A DNA stretch of 15,819 bases from Sphingomonadales bacterium. Lineage in GTDB: Bacteria > Pseudomonadota > Alphaproteobacteria > Sphingomonadales > Sphingomonadaceae. The first letter of the stretch is position 1; every line of letters starts with the position of its first letter. This document shows, piece by piece, positions 1-7,290 of this stretch. Below the pieces are notes generated by a model. The model did not search any database, was not told the origin of the DNA, and saw only the letters and a program-made list of their open reading frames with translations. The DNA is taken from positions 1 through 15,819 of the forward strand of contig JAGPVK010000165.1 of assembly GCA_018067055.1 (NCBI GenBank). Direction: 5' to 3'. The position numbers and the translations under genes are program-made.

Positions 1-56
1 GGTGATGACGGCCGAATAGCTAGTCCGCTTTGATGGATATTCCCTTGCACCAAGGA

Positions 57-157
57 CGTCATTGCGAGCGCAGCGACGCAATCCAGAGCGCCAATCACCG
101 ACGATGGCGGCAAGACGCTCTGGATTGCCGCGTCGCCTTCGGCTCCTCGTAATGACG
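57..157. repeat. Dispersed imperfect palindrome (ATTGCGAG type)
   Basis: Two arms, 57-90 and 115-157, are imperfect reverse complements. Both outer ends read CGTCATT(G/A)CGAG and both inner ends read CAATCCAGAGCG, separated by a 24-nt loop. The right arm carries about 8 extra bases in its middle. The motif resembles a palindrome I recall from many bacterial intergenic regions, including sphingomonads. It lies downstream of the leftward rnd stop, so in RNA it could fold at the 3' end of the rnd transcript and act in mRNA stability or weak termination. No run of T follows it, so it is not a classical intrinsic terminator. The other bases of 1-212 show nothing else. Confidence 0.8.
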
Positions 158-212
158 GCGGTTGATCCAGTCTCTATCTTGGTTGACCGGGACAAATAAT
201 GACCGCTTTTTG

Positions 213-1403
213 CTACTCCGCTTCCGCGGTGTCGCCTTCTTGCTGATGGGTCATTTTCAGCTTCCCGTCCTTGACCGTAAAGCTGACCCGGCCTTCGACC
301 AGATCCAGCGCATCGCGGCCAAATTCTTCGTAGCGCCAGCCTTCAAGCAGCGGCACATCTTCGCGCTCTCCGGCGACGATCCGTTCCAGATCATCGGCAC
401 GAGCCAGCAGGCGGGATGCGACATTCATCTCTGCCGACCGGATCTTGAGTAGCAATTTGAGCAGGTCGGTGACCAGCGCATTGGATTTGCCATTTTTGGG
501 GCGCCGACCGATTTTCAGCGGCAGATCATCCCGTGACAGCGGTTCTGCCTGTTCGATGATTTCCATCAGGCGCGCACCGATATCGTTGTTCTTCCATCCC
601 GCCGAAAGGCCGCGCACCTGTCCCAGCTTCGCCTGATCCTTGGGGGGATGGCCGGCAATGTCGGCCAGCGTTTCATCGCGCATGATCCGTCCGCGGGGCA
701 GGTCCTTGGCCTGCGCTTCTCGCTCCCGCCAGGCGGCTATCGCTTTCAGCCGTCCCAGCATATCCAGATTGCGGCCTTGTGACTTAACGCGCAGCCAGGC
801 TTTTTCCGGATCATTGACATAATTGTCGGGATCGGCGAGTTTTTCCATCTCGGCATTGATCCATTTGCCCCGTCCGGTCTCTTTCAACTTCTCCAGCATC
901 ATCGGAAAAATTTTGGCGAGATGGGTAACGTCGGCCACGGCATATTCGAGCTGGCGGGTGTTGAGCGGGCGGCGCGACCAGTCGGTGAACCGGGCACCCT
1001 TGTCCAGCGTGATGCCAAGCCAGCTGTCGACCAGATTGGCATAGCCGATCTGTTCGCTCTGTCCGATCGCCATGGCGGCGATCTGGGTGTCGAAGATCGG
1101 GTGCGGGGTCTTGCCGGTCAGATTGTGGATGATTTCGACATCCTGCCCGCCCGCATGGAAAATCTTGAGCACATTTTCATTGTTGACCATCAGTTCGAGC
1201 AGCGGACCAAGATCGACACCCTTGGCGAGCGGGTCAATCGCCGCCGCTTCCTTGCCGTCCGATATCTGGATGAGACAGAGAATCGGCCAATAGGTATTCT
1301 CGCGCATGAACTCGGTATCAACGGTAATGAAATCCGCTGTCGCGAAGCGGGCGCAGATATCGGCGATGTCCTGATTGTCCGTCAGCAATTTGTGAATGTG
1401 CAT
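213..1403 (-). CDS. rnd: Ribonuclease D
   Basis: This is a 396-residue 3'-5' exoribonuclease of the DEDDy superfamily. In the known family it trims the 3' ends of tRNA precursors and other small structured RNAs, using two metal ions. All catalytic residues are visible: Asp29 and Glu31 in VDTEF (ExoI), Asp88 in GGQDVE (ExoII), and Tyr154 with Asp158 in YAVADV (ExoIII). The TDWSRRPL segment at 140-147 is typical of RNase D. An HRDC domain follows at about 215-295, then a C-terminal helical region. Length is normal for alphaproteobacterial RNase D. The ATG has an AGGA five bases upstream (1409-1412 on the plus strand). It is transcribed divergently from the 1475 gene across a 71-bp gap. In sphingomonads and relatives rnd is often near aspS. 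Here the oxidase unit and the amidohydrolase gene lie between them. Confidence 0.95.
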   Translation of the reverse strand: MHIHKLLTDNQDIADICARFATADFITVDTEFMRENTYWPILCLIQISDGKEAAAIDPLAKGVDLGPLLELMVNNENVLKIFHAGGQDVEIIHNLTGKTPHPIFDTQIAAMAIGQSEQIGYANLVDSWLGITLDKGARFTDWSRRPLNTRQLEYAVADVTHLAKIFPMMLEKLKETGRGKWINAEMEKLADPDNYVNDPEKAWLRVKSQGRNLDMLGRLKAIAAWREREAQAKDLPRGRIMRDETLADIAGHPPKDQAKLGQVRGLSAGWKNNDIGARLMEIIEQAEPLSRDDLPLKIGRRPKNGKSNALVTDLLKLLLKIRSAEMNVASRLLARADDLERIVAGEREDVPLLEGWRYEEFGRDALDLVEGRVSFTVKDGKLKMTHQQEGDTAEAE

Positions 1404-1474
1404 TTTTATCCTATACAGCGGGCGGCTCGTCCCGCAAACAATTCATCGGCAGAGGATAAAATTGGGGGAAAACC

Positions 1475-1807
1475 ATGGCATTTTGGTCACTGATTCTGAT
1501 CGCCGCGCTGGCGTTGCTATTGCTGGGTCAGATTATGGCACTGTGGGGTGACGCTTGTCTGGCTGTTGCCGATCCACGGCCAATTGGCGGCAAGACAATC
1601 GAGATCACGATATTGGCCTGGGGCTTTGCTTCGCGAAGAGGGCGATCCCTCCAGGTTGACGACTGCTATCAGCTTGGCATCAACGACATGCGTTTTTTCA
1701 TGACCGGAAAGGCCGTTCTGATCTGCCTGATAAGCTTCGGCTTCGTTCGGAAAGTGAGCATCGCCTATCGCTGCTACGCCGGTGACCATGATGTGGGAGA
1801 AGCCTGA
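1475..1807 (+). CDS. Small membrane protein, unknown function
   Basis: I do not recognise this 110-residue protein. It opens with a strongly hydrophobic helix (residues about 4-24, rich in Leu, Ala and Ile). A second hydrophobic stretch lies at about 77-91 (KAVLICLISFGFV), so it may cross the membrane once or twice. It contains several cysteines and no family motif I know. The start is supported by a strong purine-rich GGGGGAA (1464-1470) four bases upstream of the ATG. Its TGA overlaps the ATG of the FAD oxidoreductase by one base (TGATG at 1805-1809). That implies translational coupling, and possibly a membrane anchor or partner role for the oxidase; this is inference only. A 90-codon frame on the opposite strand (1517-1789) is less convincing because it has no comparable ribosome-binding site or coupling. 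Confidence 0.6.
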   Translation: MAFWSLILIAALALLLLGQIMALWGDACLAVADPRPIGGKTIEITILAWGFASRRGRSLQVDDCYQLGINDMRFFMTGKAVLICLISFGFVRKVSIAYRCYAGDHDVGEA

Positions 1808-3321
1808 TGGCGCGGGTCGTGAAACTCGGTCAACAAGTCTGGACCAACTATCACCAGACCGCGGAATGCAATCTCAAGGACCGGATCGAGCTGGCCAACG
1901 GCGACGAGAAAAACGGTCGGGCGCATCTGAAAGGCGTGGCTGAAACAGTTCGAGATCTGCTCAGGGAGGCCAAGCAATATCAGATCCCGGTGCGACCGAT
2001 CGGAGCAGGCTGGTCGCCATCACCAATCAACGTGGTCGAGGATGGCTGGCTGGTCGAAACCTTGCGGCTCAACCGGACCTATAAATTGTCGGCCAAGGAC
2101 CTGCATGAAGATTGCGATGTCGGCGCCGAAGCACTGCTGCTGGTGCAGGCTGGCGCGACGGTCGATGAAGTCTATGAAAGCGCTGAGGAACTGGGCCGGT
2201 CTTTGCGGACTGGCGGGGCGAGCAACGGCCAGAGCTTTGCCGGAGCTTGCGCCACCGGGACCCACGGCAGCGTCTGGCGGGAAGGTGGCATTCAGGATCA
2301 TGTCCGGGCGGTGCAACTGGTGACGCCGGAGCGAATCTTGTGGATCGCGCCCAGGAAAGCAGTGTTGTCGGATGCCTTTGTTGCGCAGACCGGATCGGAG
2401 ATCATCCGCAATGACCGGATATTTGCCGCCGCCCAGATCCACGTCGGCGCCATGGGCTTTGTCACCGCGATGCTGATCGAGACCGATCCGGTCTTCATGG
2501 TGCAGAATATCCAGAAAGCGGCGAAGATAAAGCGCGAGCATATCGACTGGCTGTGCCGTGGCGAATTCAAGAAATTTTCCTGCGAATTCGGACTGCATGA
2601 AGAGCCGTATTTTCAGCAACTTATAATGAATCCTTTTGACCCTTTCGACAAGAAGAGCCTGTTGCGTTTCCTGTACAAGCGCCCTTTCGACGCCAGCATC
2701 CCGCCACCGCCGCCGGGAGACATGGGGGCCGGCTATGACGCCTTGACCCTGCTCGGCAAGGCGATGGCGGAAAGCGACTGGTTCAAGGGAGAGATATTGC
2801 AACTGGCGATGGAGCAGGCCTATCCCAAGAACCGCGATGTCGACGATCCGCCGGCCATCGCCACCTGGGGGCATACCACCGAGGAACATGCGCCGATTGC
2901 CAGCCTGTTCAACGGGTCGGTGACAATGGATCGCAGCAAGCTCAGCGAAGCCTTTGATTTGATTATCGACAGTTTCAGGCGTGGGGGAGGGGGCACGGTC
3001 GTGACCTTGCGTTTTGTCCGCCAAGCCCAGGGCCTGCTCGCGCCCGCGCACTGGCCAGATAATGTCGTGATCGACTTTGACGGGCCGAACGTCGAATCCA
3101 GTCATCAAGGCTATAAGAAAGTGGTCGAGGCGCTCGATGATGCGGGGATCGCCTTCACGCGCCACTGGGGCAAGACCAACAATCTCGACGAGCGGCGGGT
3201 GAAGCGGGATTATGAGCAGAATTTCGCCAACTGGAAATGGGCGCAGGCGCAGGTGATGCCGGACGCAGCCGACCGGCGGGTTTTTGCCAGTGATGAATTG
3301 GTAAAGCTGGGGTTGATCTAG
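1807..3321 (+). CDS. FAD-binding oxidoreductase, aldonolactone oxidase type
   Basis: A 504-residue flavoprotein of the vanillyl-alcohol oxidase (PCMH-fold) superfamily. It resembles the L-gulono-/D-arabinono-1,4-lactone and alditol oxidases. Evidence: a P-loop-like FAD segment RPIGAGWSPSP at 63-73, the second FAD segment GGASNGQSFAGACATGTHGS at 136-155, and the substrate-domain C-terminus with HWGK at 453-456, equivalent to the HWAK-type motif of this family. No signal peptide is visible, so it is predicted to be cytoplasmic or peripheral. At the position where covalently flavinylated relatives carry histidine (G-x-G-H-S), this protein has Trp69, so a covalent His-FAD bond is not expected. 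The substrate cannot be named from sequence: sugar lactone, alditol or another secondary alcohol are all possible. It is coupled to the small membrane protein upstream. The antisense strand carries a long open frame (2020-3333) that I treat as a shadow. Confidence 0.8.
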   Translation: MARVVKLGQQVWTNYHQTAECNLKDRIELANGDEKNGRAHLKGVAETVRDLLREAKQYQIPVRPIGAGWSPSPINVVEDGWLVETLRLNRTYKLSAKDLHEDCDVGAEALLLVQAGATVDEVYESAEELGRSLRTGGASNGQSFAGACATGTHGSVWREGGIQDHVRAVQLVTPERILWIAPRKAVLSDAFVAQTGSEIIRNDRIFAAAQIHVGAMGFVTAMLIETDPVFMVQNIQKAAKIKREHIDWLCRGEFKKFSCEFGLHEEPYFQQLIMNPFDPFDKKSLLRFLYKRPFDASIPPPPPGDMGAGYDALTLLGKAMAESDWFKGEILQLAMEQAYPKNRDVDDPPAIATWGHTTEEHAPIASLFNGSVTMDRSKLSEAFDLIIDSFRRGGGGTVVTLRFVRQAQGLLAPAHWPDNVVIDFDGPNVESSHQGYKKVVEALDDAGIAFTRHWGKTNNLDERRVKRDYEQNFANWKWAQAQVMPDAADRRVFASDELVKLGLI

Positions 3322-3542
3322 GCTGTTCGTCAAATGATATGCTAAAATTGCAAAGCTTGGTCAGTCGTATCGGAACAGGCGCGGCGTCTATTGTCGTGTC
3401 GATCGCAAATCCGCCATGGACGCAAAAGAAGGCATCAGTATTGCGTTAGCTGCCGTTCAGCTTGCACCCCAGAGACGGTTGTTCCCGTGTCGAGCTCCGA
3501 CCGGCTGCTCATGTTGGCGCGACCGGGGCTTCAACTGGGCAA

Positions 3543-5081
3543 CTATTTGGCACTCGCTGCAAGCGTTTCGCGATCAAGCATTCGTCCGTTCAGCAAGATG
3601 ACGTCTATGGAGTCGTATGCATTTATGCTCTCAAGCGGGTTGCGCGACATCAGGAGCAAATTGGCCCGCTTGCCCACTTCAATGCTGCCCAGATCAGCAG
3701 TGAGACCGAACTTCCTGGCATTGTCCAGGGTTGCTGCCCGAAAAATAGTTGCAAGCGGAATGCCGGCTCGTGCCCAGTCCTGCATTTCCCAATAGCCATT
3801 GAGACCCGGAGGATTGCCCCAACCTGCGCCGCCAACGGCGGTGTCTGTGCCGAACAGCAATGGAATATCCCTGGTGTTCATGCCGGTCACAATGCGCTTC
3901 ATTCGCTCGAAATATGTTCGTGCTATTTGCTCGGGATCGGCACTCGCGGCCTGACCGCGGGCAAAAGCGTCCGCAAGTATCGGCCCGTTGCGGCGGAGAA
4001 AGGCATCGCGTCCACGCTGCGCGTCGGTACGAAGATATGTGAGATAGGCGGCTGGAAGAACTTTGCGAAGATCGGGATCGTTCACGAGATCAGGGGTGAA
4101 TAGCGAGAGCGTATTGGCAACGGTCTGCATGGTTGGTTGTACGGCTACGTCGGTCCCAACGATTCCCTCGATTGCTTCCATCGCCTCGTTCGGGATGGCA
4201 TCGTGACCAAGAAACGCGCCGTCCCAATCCCACAGCCCGTGTGCGACGACATCGACACCGGTATCGGCGGCAAGTTTATAGGCTGCCGGTGTCGTGCCAT
4301 GCAGGAGAACCGGCATTCCGCGTGCGTGCGCTGCAGCCACAACTTCCCGTACGATCGCTTCCGAAGGCAATGCAAAATGTGGTCGCGACTCTGGTGGCCA
4401 CCAAAGTGCTTCCTCATAGTAGATTTTCACGCAACGGCCGCCGTTTTCCGCGATGCGAGTGATCGTGGCGGTCGGCGTGTGTTCTTTCGGATCGAAGCCC
4501 GCAGGCAGCACCGGGGTGGTAAAGCGGTCATGCAGGAAGTTAGGAAAGGCAGCGAAGAATTCGACCTCGCTATCGAAATCGGTGGCCATAAAATCGTTCG
4601 ATAAAACCAAACCTTGCCCGCAATGGATCAAGTCAGGGTGGACGGGCGCGTTCTCGAACTGGCGATTTATATCAAAGTCGGCATTCAACTCAACGACGGT
4701 CGTGTAGCCGAAGTACAAGTAGCTACGTGGTTGTTGCTTCTGAAACGTGTCGAAGAGAACGTCGAACGACTTCGTGTACCGCCGGCTCAGCCCCGTCGCG
4801 TGATAAAGGTGTACATGTCCATCAATGAGTCCCGGCGTGAGAAACCGTCCTGCGCCATCGATCTCCTGCGTTGCGCGACGATTGTCTTTTCTCTCGATTG
4901 AAATAATACGGCCCTTGTCGATGAGCACGTCGACATTTTCGAGCGGCACGCTGCGCTCAGGACTGACGACCGTAACATTTCTGATCGCCAGCTCGATTGG
5001 ATCGCGATCCTTTACCGTAGTGCATCCCGCGATGGCCAAAGCGAGCATGGTAGTTAGGGGGCCGAGAAGTCTCTTGTTCAT
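3543..5081 (-). CDS. Amidohydrolase-family lipoprotein
   Basis: A 512-residue exported metal-dependent hydrolase. The start at 5081 gives a textbook lipoprotein signal: Met-Asn-Lys-Arg, a hydrophobic core, and the lipobox LAIAGC with Cys20 as the lipidation site. An in-frame ATG 99 bases further upstream (5180) would bury this signal and lacks a ribosome-binding site. The amidohydrolase TIM-barrel signatures are in order: HVH (His89, His91) after TPGLIDG, a candidate bridging Lys219 in CVKIYYE, His261 in LLHGTT, His281 in VAHGLW, and Asp413 in FGTDTA. The C-terminal composite beta-sandwich ends with GSIEVGKRANLLL. Such proteins include imidazolonepropionase-, dipeptidase- and lactonase-like enzymes; the substrate is unknown. 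It acts on the outer face of a membrane, probably in the periplasm. The gene is isolated, leftward, and somewhat lower in GC than its neighbours: two 60-base lines counted by hand gave 52-53 percent, against 60-68 percent in slt and aspS. Confidence 0.87.
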   Translation of the reverse strand: MNKRLLGPLTTMLALAIAGCTTVKDRDPIELAIRNVTVVSPERSVPLENVDVLIDKGRIISIERKDNRRATQEIDGAGRFLTPGLIDGHVHLYHATGLSRRYTKSFDVLFDTFQKQQPRSYLYFGYTTVVELNADFDINRQFENAPVHPDLIHCGQGLVLSNDFMATDFDSEVEFFAAFPNFLHDRFTTPVLPAGFDPKEHTPTATITRIAENGGRCVKIYYEEALWWPPESRPHFALPSEAIVREVVAAAHARGMPVLLHGTTPAAYKLAADTGVDVVAHGLWDWDGAFLGHDAIPNEAMEAIEGIVGTDVAVQPTMQTVANTLSLFTPDLVNDPDLRKVLPAAYLTYLRTDAQRGRDAFLRRNGPILADAFARGQAASADPEQIARTYFERMKRIVTGMNTRDIPLLFGTDTAVGGAGWGNPPGLNGYWEMQDWARAGIPLATIFRAATLDNARKFGLTADLGSIEVGKRANLLLMSRNPLESINAYDSIDVILLNGRMLDRETLAASAK

Positions 5082-5193
5082 TTCCGTCCCCGCCATCTCA
5101 TTTGGAGAACCCGATCCAGCATGTTGCTGGCCGGCATGCCGACGGGCCGCCTGCCAAAGATCGATTTCAGGTTCGCCCATTTACAAAGTTTTT

Positions 5194-5227
5194 GGCCTAA
5201 CCCGCTCCGTATTTGAAAGGTTAGGCC
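5194..5227. promoter_or_regulatory. Inverted repeat GGCCTAACC-N16-GGTTAGGCC
   Basis: A perfect 9-bp inverted repeat (5194-5202 and 5219-5227) with a 16-nt spacer. It lies just downstream of the predicted transcription start of the amidohydrolase gene. It could be an operator for a dimeric regulator or an RNA hairpin in the long 5' leader. The spacing between arm centres is about 25 bp. The binding protein is unknown, and no regulator gene is adjacent. Confidence 0.6.
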
Positions 5228-5248
5228 ACATCGTAAGTGTATTGTCTA

Positions 5249-5277
5249 TATATAACACCTAGTGAAAAGGATGTCAA
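5249..5277 (-). promoter_or_regulatory. Sigma-70-type promoter of the amidohydrolase gene
   Basis: On the minus strand a perfect -35 TTGACA (5272-5277) is followed by exactly 17 bases and a -10 TATATA (5249-5254). Transcription would start near 5242. That gives a leader of about 160 nt before the ATG at 5081, which contains the 9-bp inverted repeat. This is the best housekeeping-type promoter match in the window. Confidence 0.7.
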
Positions 5278-5278
5278 A

Positions 5279-5306
5279 TTGCTTGCCGTGTAGCCGGGCC
5301 TATGTT
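5279..5306 (+). promoter_or_regulatory. Possible upstream promoter of aspS (P2)
   Basis: TTGCTT (5279-5284), 16 bases, TATGTT (5301-5306) on the plus strand is a moderate sigma-70 match. If active, its transcript would carry the structured region 5304-5398 ahead of aspS. This is weak evidence on its own. Confidence 0.3.
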
Positions 5307-5398
5307 TTGGGCAGATGGCTTTCGGTGCGGCGCCATGAACGGCGGTAGCGCATTCCTCCCAAAACTCCGCATCAAGTGCGGAGCACAGCCGGTTTGGG
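5304..5398 (+). promoter_or_regulatory. Structured region upstream of aspS with alternative pairings
   Basis: A strong hairpin has a perfect 7-bp inner stem, CTCCGCA (5365-5371) with TGCGGAG (5377-5383), and a 5-nt loop. It is extended by an outer CCCAAA (5358-5363) with TTTGGG (5393-5398). The same CCCAAAAC (5358-5365) can instead pair perfectly with GTTTTGGG (5304-5311), so two folds are mutually exclusive. No T tract follows, so it is not an intrinsic terminator. It could be a leader element, a small RNA, or a DNA-level site between divergent promoters. Confidence 0.4.
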
Positions 5399-5410
5399 CA
5401 ATCTCTAGCC

Positions 5411-5439
5411 TTGACAAATGGCCCGCAGACCTGTGTTAC
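5411..5439 (+). promoter_or_regulatory. Probable aspS promoter (P1)
   Basis: A perfect -35 TTGACA (5411-5416), a 17-base spacer, and a weaker -10 TGTTAC (5434-5439). The start would be near 5446, leaving a short leader of about 43 nt before the aspS ATG. That leader contains a small hairpin, CTTTCC/GGAAAG at 5449-5465. Confidence 0.55.
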
Positions 5440-5488
5440 GCCTGCAATCTTTCCATATGGGAAAGCACCCAATTTCCAAAGGTTCATC

Positions 5489-7273
5489 ATGCACGCATAT
5501 CGCACCCATAATTGTTCCGCGCTTCGCGCTTCGCACGTCGGCGAAACCGTCCGTCTGTCCGGCTGGATCCATCGCAAGCGGGATCATGGCAATCTGCTGT
5601 TCGTTGACCTGCGCGATCATTTTGGCCTGACCCAGATTGTCAGCGAGACTGGCAGCGAGGCTTTCAAGATGCTTGATGGCGCGCGTGTTGAGTCCGTGGT
5701 CACGGTGACCGGCAAGGTGGTTGCCCGCGACGATGAGACGGTGAACAAGAATTTGCCAACCGGCGAGGTCGAGCTGGTTGCCGATACGGTTGAGATGCAG
5801 GGTCCGGCGGAAGAATTGCCGATGCCGGTGTTCGGCGAACAGGAATATCCCGAGGATATCCGGCTGCGCTATCGCTTCCTCGATCTGCGCCGCGAGTCGG
5901 TGCACGCCAATATGATGCTGCGATCAAAGGTCATCGCGAGCCTGCGCAAGCGCATGACCGATCAGGGCTTTACCGAATTCCAGACGCCGATCCTGACCGC
6001 CTCGTCACCGGAAGGCGCACGCGACTATCTGGTGCCGAGCCGCGTCCATCCCGGCAAATTCTATGCGCTGCCGCAGGCGCCGCAGATGTTCAAACAGATG
6101 CTGATGGTTGCCGGTTTCGACCGCTATTTCCAGATCGCGCCCTGTTTCCGCGACGAGGATGCCCGCGCCGACCGTTCGCCGGGCGAATTTTACCAGCTCG
6201 ATTTTGAAATGAGCTTTGTCACCCAGGAGGATGTGTTCCAGACGCTGGAACCGGTTCTGGCTGGTGTATTTGAAGAATTCGCCAACGGTCGTTCGGTCAC
6301 CCCTGCCGGTGAATTTCCGCGCATTCCCTACAAGGAATCGATGCTGAAATATGGCAATGACAAGCCTGACCTGCGCAACCCGATCATCATCCAGGACGTC
6401 AGCGAACATTTCAAGGGCTCCGGTTTCGGTCTGTTCGACAAGATCACCTCGACCGGCGGCACCGTGCGCGCCTTTGTGGCGCCGGAAGCTGGCAAGAACA
6501 GCCGCAAATTCTTCGATGCTATGAATGACTGGGCGCGCAGTGAAGGTTTCGCTGGCCTCGGCTATATCAACATGAAGGAAGGCGCGGCTGGCGGGCCGAT
6601 TGCCAAGAACCATGGCGAAGAAGGCACGGCGAAACTGCTCGCCGATCTCGGTTGTGGTCCTGACGATGGTGTGTTCTTTGCCGCCGGCAAGGAAGCCGAT
6701 GCAGCCAAGCTTGCAGGTGTTGCACGGACCCGCACTGCGGAGCAACTCGACCTGATCGACAAGAATGCGTTCAAATTCTGCTGGATCGTCGATTATCCGA
6801 TGTTCGAATATGACGATGAGCTGAAGAAAATGGACTTTTCGCACAACCCCTTCTCGATGCCGCAGGGTGAGCTGGAAGCGCTGGAAAGCAAGGACCCGCT
6901 CGATATTCTCGCCTGGCAATATGATATTGTCTGCAACGGCATCGAACTGTCCTCCGGCGCGATCCGGAACCACCGGCCCGACATCATGTACAAGGCGTTC
7001 GAGATTGCCGGCTATACCAGGGAGCAGGTCGACACCGAATTTTCCGGCATGATCAACGCGCTCAAATATGGCGCACCACCGCATGGTGGCTCGGCTCCGG
7101 GCGTCGATCGGATCGTGATGATGCTGGCGAACGAACCGAATATTCGTGAGGTCGTATTGTTCCCGATGAACCAGAAGGCGGAAGACCTGATGATGAGCGC
7201 GCCGAGTCCGGTATCCGCAAAACAATTGCGGGAACTGCATATCCGCGTGGTCGAGCCGCCAAAGGAAGGCTAG
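5489..7273 (+). CDS. aspS: Aspartyl-tRNA synthetase, probably non-discriminating (Asp/Asn)
   Basis: A 594-residue class IIb aminoacyl-tRNA synthetase that charges tRNA-Asp with aspartate in the cytoplasm. The order is bacterial: an N-terminal OB-fold anticodon-binding domain (about 15-105), the linker and [13 protein letters not shown] (123-135), motif 2 [10 protein letters not shown] (220-229), the GAD insertion (about 290-425), and motif 3 [10 protein letters not shown] (536-545). Length matches bacterial enzymes (about 590). The ATG at 5489 has AAAGG (5478-5482) six bases upstream. A more 5' in-frame TTG at 5411 is the -35 box and would add a non-conserved tail. Residue His33 in HRKRDHGN corresponds, by my alignment from memory, to the histidine of non-discriminating AspRS (His31 in Pseudomonas) that is leucine in Asn-excluding enzymes such as E. 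coli. If so, it also makes Asp-tRNA-Asn for amidation by GatCAB. Confidence 0.97.
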   Translation: MHAYRTHNCSALRASHVGETVRLSGWIHRKRDHGNLLFVDLRDHFGLTQIVSETGSEAFKMLDGARVESVVTVTGKVVARDDETVNKNLPTGEVELVADTVEMQGPAEELPMPVFGEQEYPEDIRLRYRFLDLRRESVHANMMLRSKVIASLRKRMTDQGFTEFQTPILTASSPEGARDYLVPSRVHPGKFYALPQAPQMFKQMLMVAGFDRYFQIAPCFRDEDARADRSPGEFYQLDFEMSFVTQEDVFQTLEPVLAGVFEEFANGRSVTPAGEFPRIPYKESMLKYGNDKPDLRNPIIIQDVSEHFKGSGFGLFDKITSTGGTVRAFVAPEAGKNSRKFFDAMNDWARSEGFAGLGYINMKEGAAGGPIAKNHGEEGTAKLLADLGCGPDDGVFFAAGKEADAAKLAGVARTRTAEQLDLIDKNAFKFCWIVDYPMFEYDDELKKMDFSHNPFSMPQGELEALESKDPLDILAWQYDIVCNGIELSSGAIRNHRPDIMYKAFEIAGYTREQVDTEFSGMINALKYGAPPHGGSAPGVDRIVMMLANEPNIREVVLFPMNQKAEDLMMSAPSPVSAKQLRELHIRVVEPPKEG

Positions 7274-7290
7274 CCTCAACTCCGCTCAAA

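Noticed and set aside
1517..1789. 90-codon minus-strand frame opposite the small membrane protein
   Set aside because: No ribosome-binding site and no family. The plus frame has a strong GGGGGAA and the TGATG overlap.
2020..3333. 437-codon open frame on the minus strand opposite the FAD oxidoreductase
   Set aside because: The plus frame has clear flavoprotein motifs and coupling to its neighbour. The antisense frame is a by-product of high-GC codon use, and its translation has no recognisable family.
3391..3795. Plus-strand frames of 61 to 213 codons overlapping the amidohydrolase 3' end, including one from ATG 3416
   Set aside because: They run antisense to a well-supported enzyme, lack ribosome-binding sites, and have arginine/serine/cysteine-rich shadow composition. 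The 221-bp gap 3322-3542 itself shows no supported feature.
5358..5398. Intrinsic terminator between the divergent amidohydrolase and aspS genes
   Set aside because: The hairpin is strong but no T-rich tract follows on either strand, and it sits between divergent promoters where a terminator is not expected.
5411..5488. Extension of aspS to an in-frame TTG at 5411
   Set aside because: That TTG is the -35 TTGACA of the likely promoter, and the added residues are not part of AspRS. The ATG at 5489 has AAAGG upstream.
6005..7279. 424-codon open frame on the minus strand opposite aspS
   Set aside because: It lies wholly opposite conserved AspRS sequence and has no recognisable protein character.
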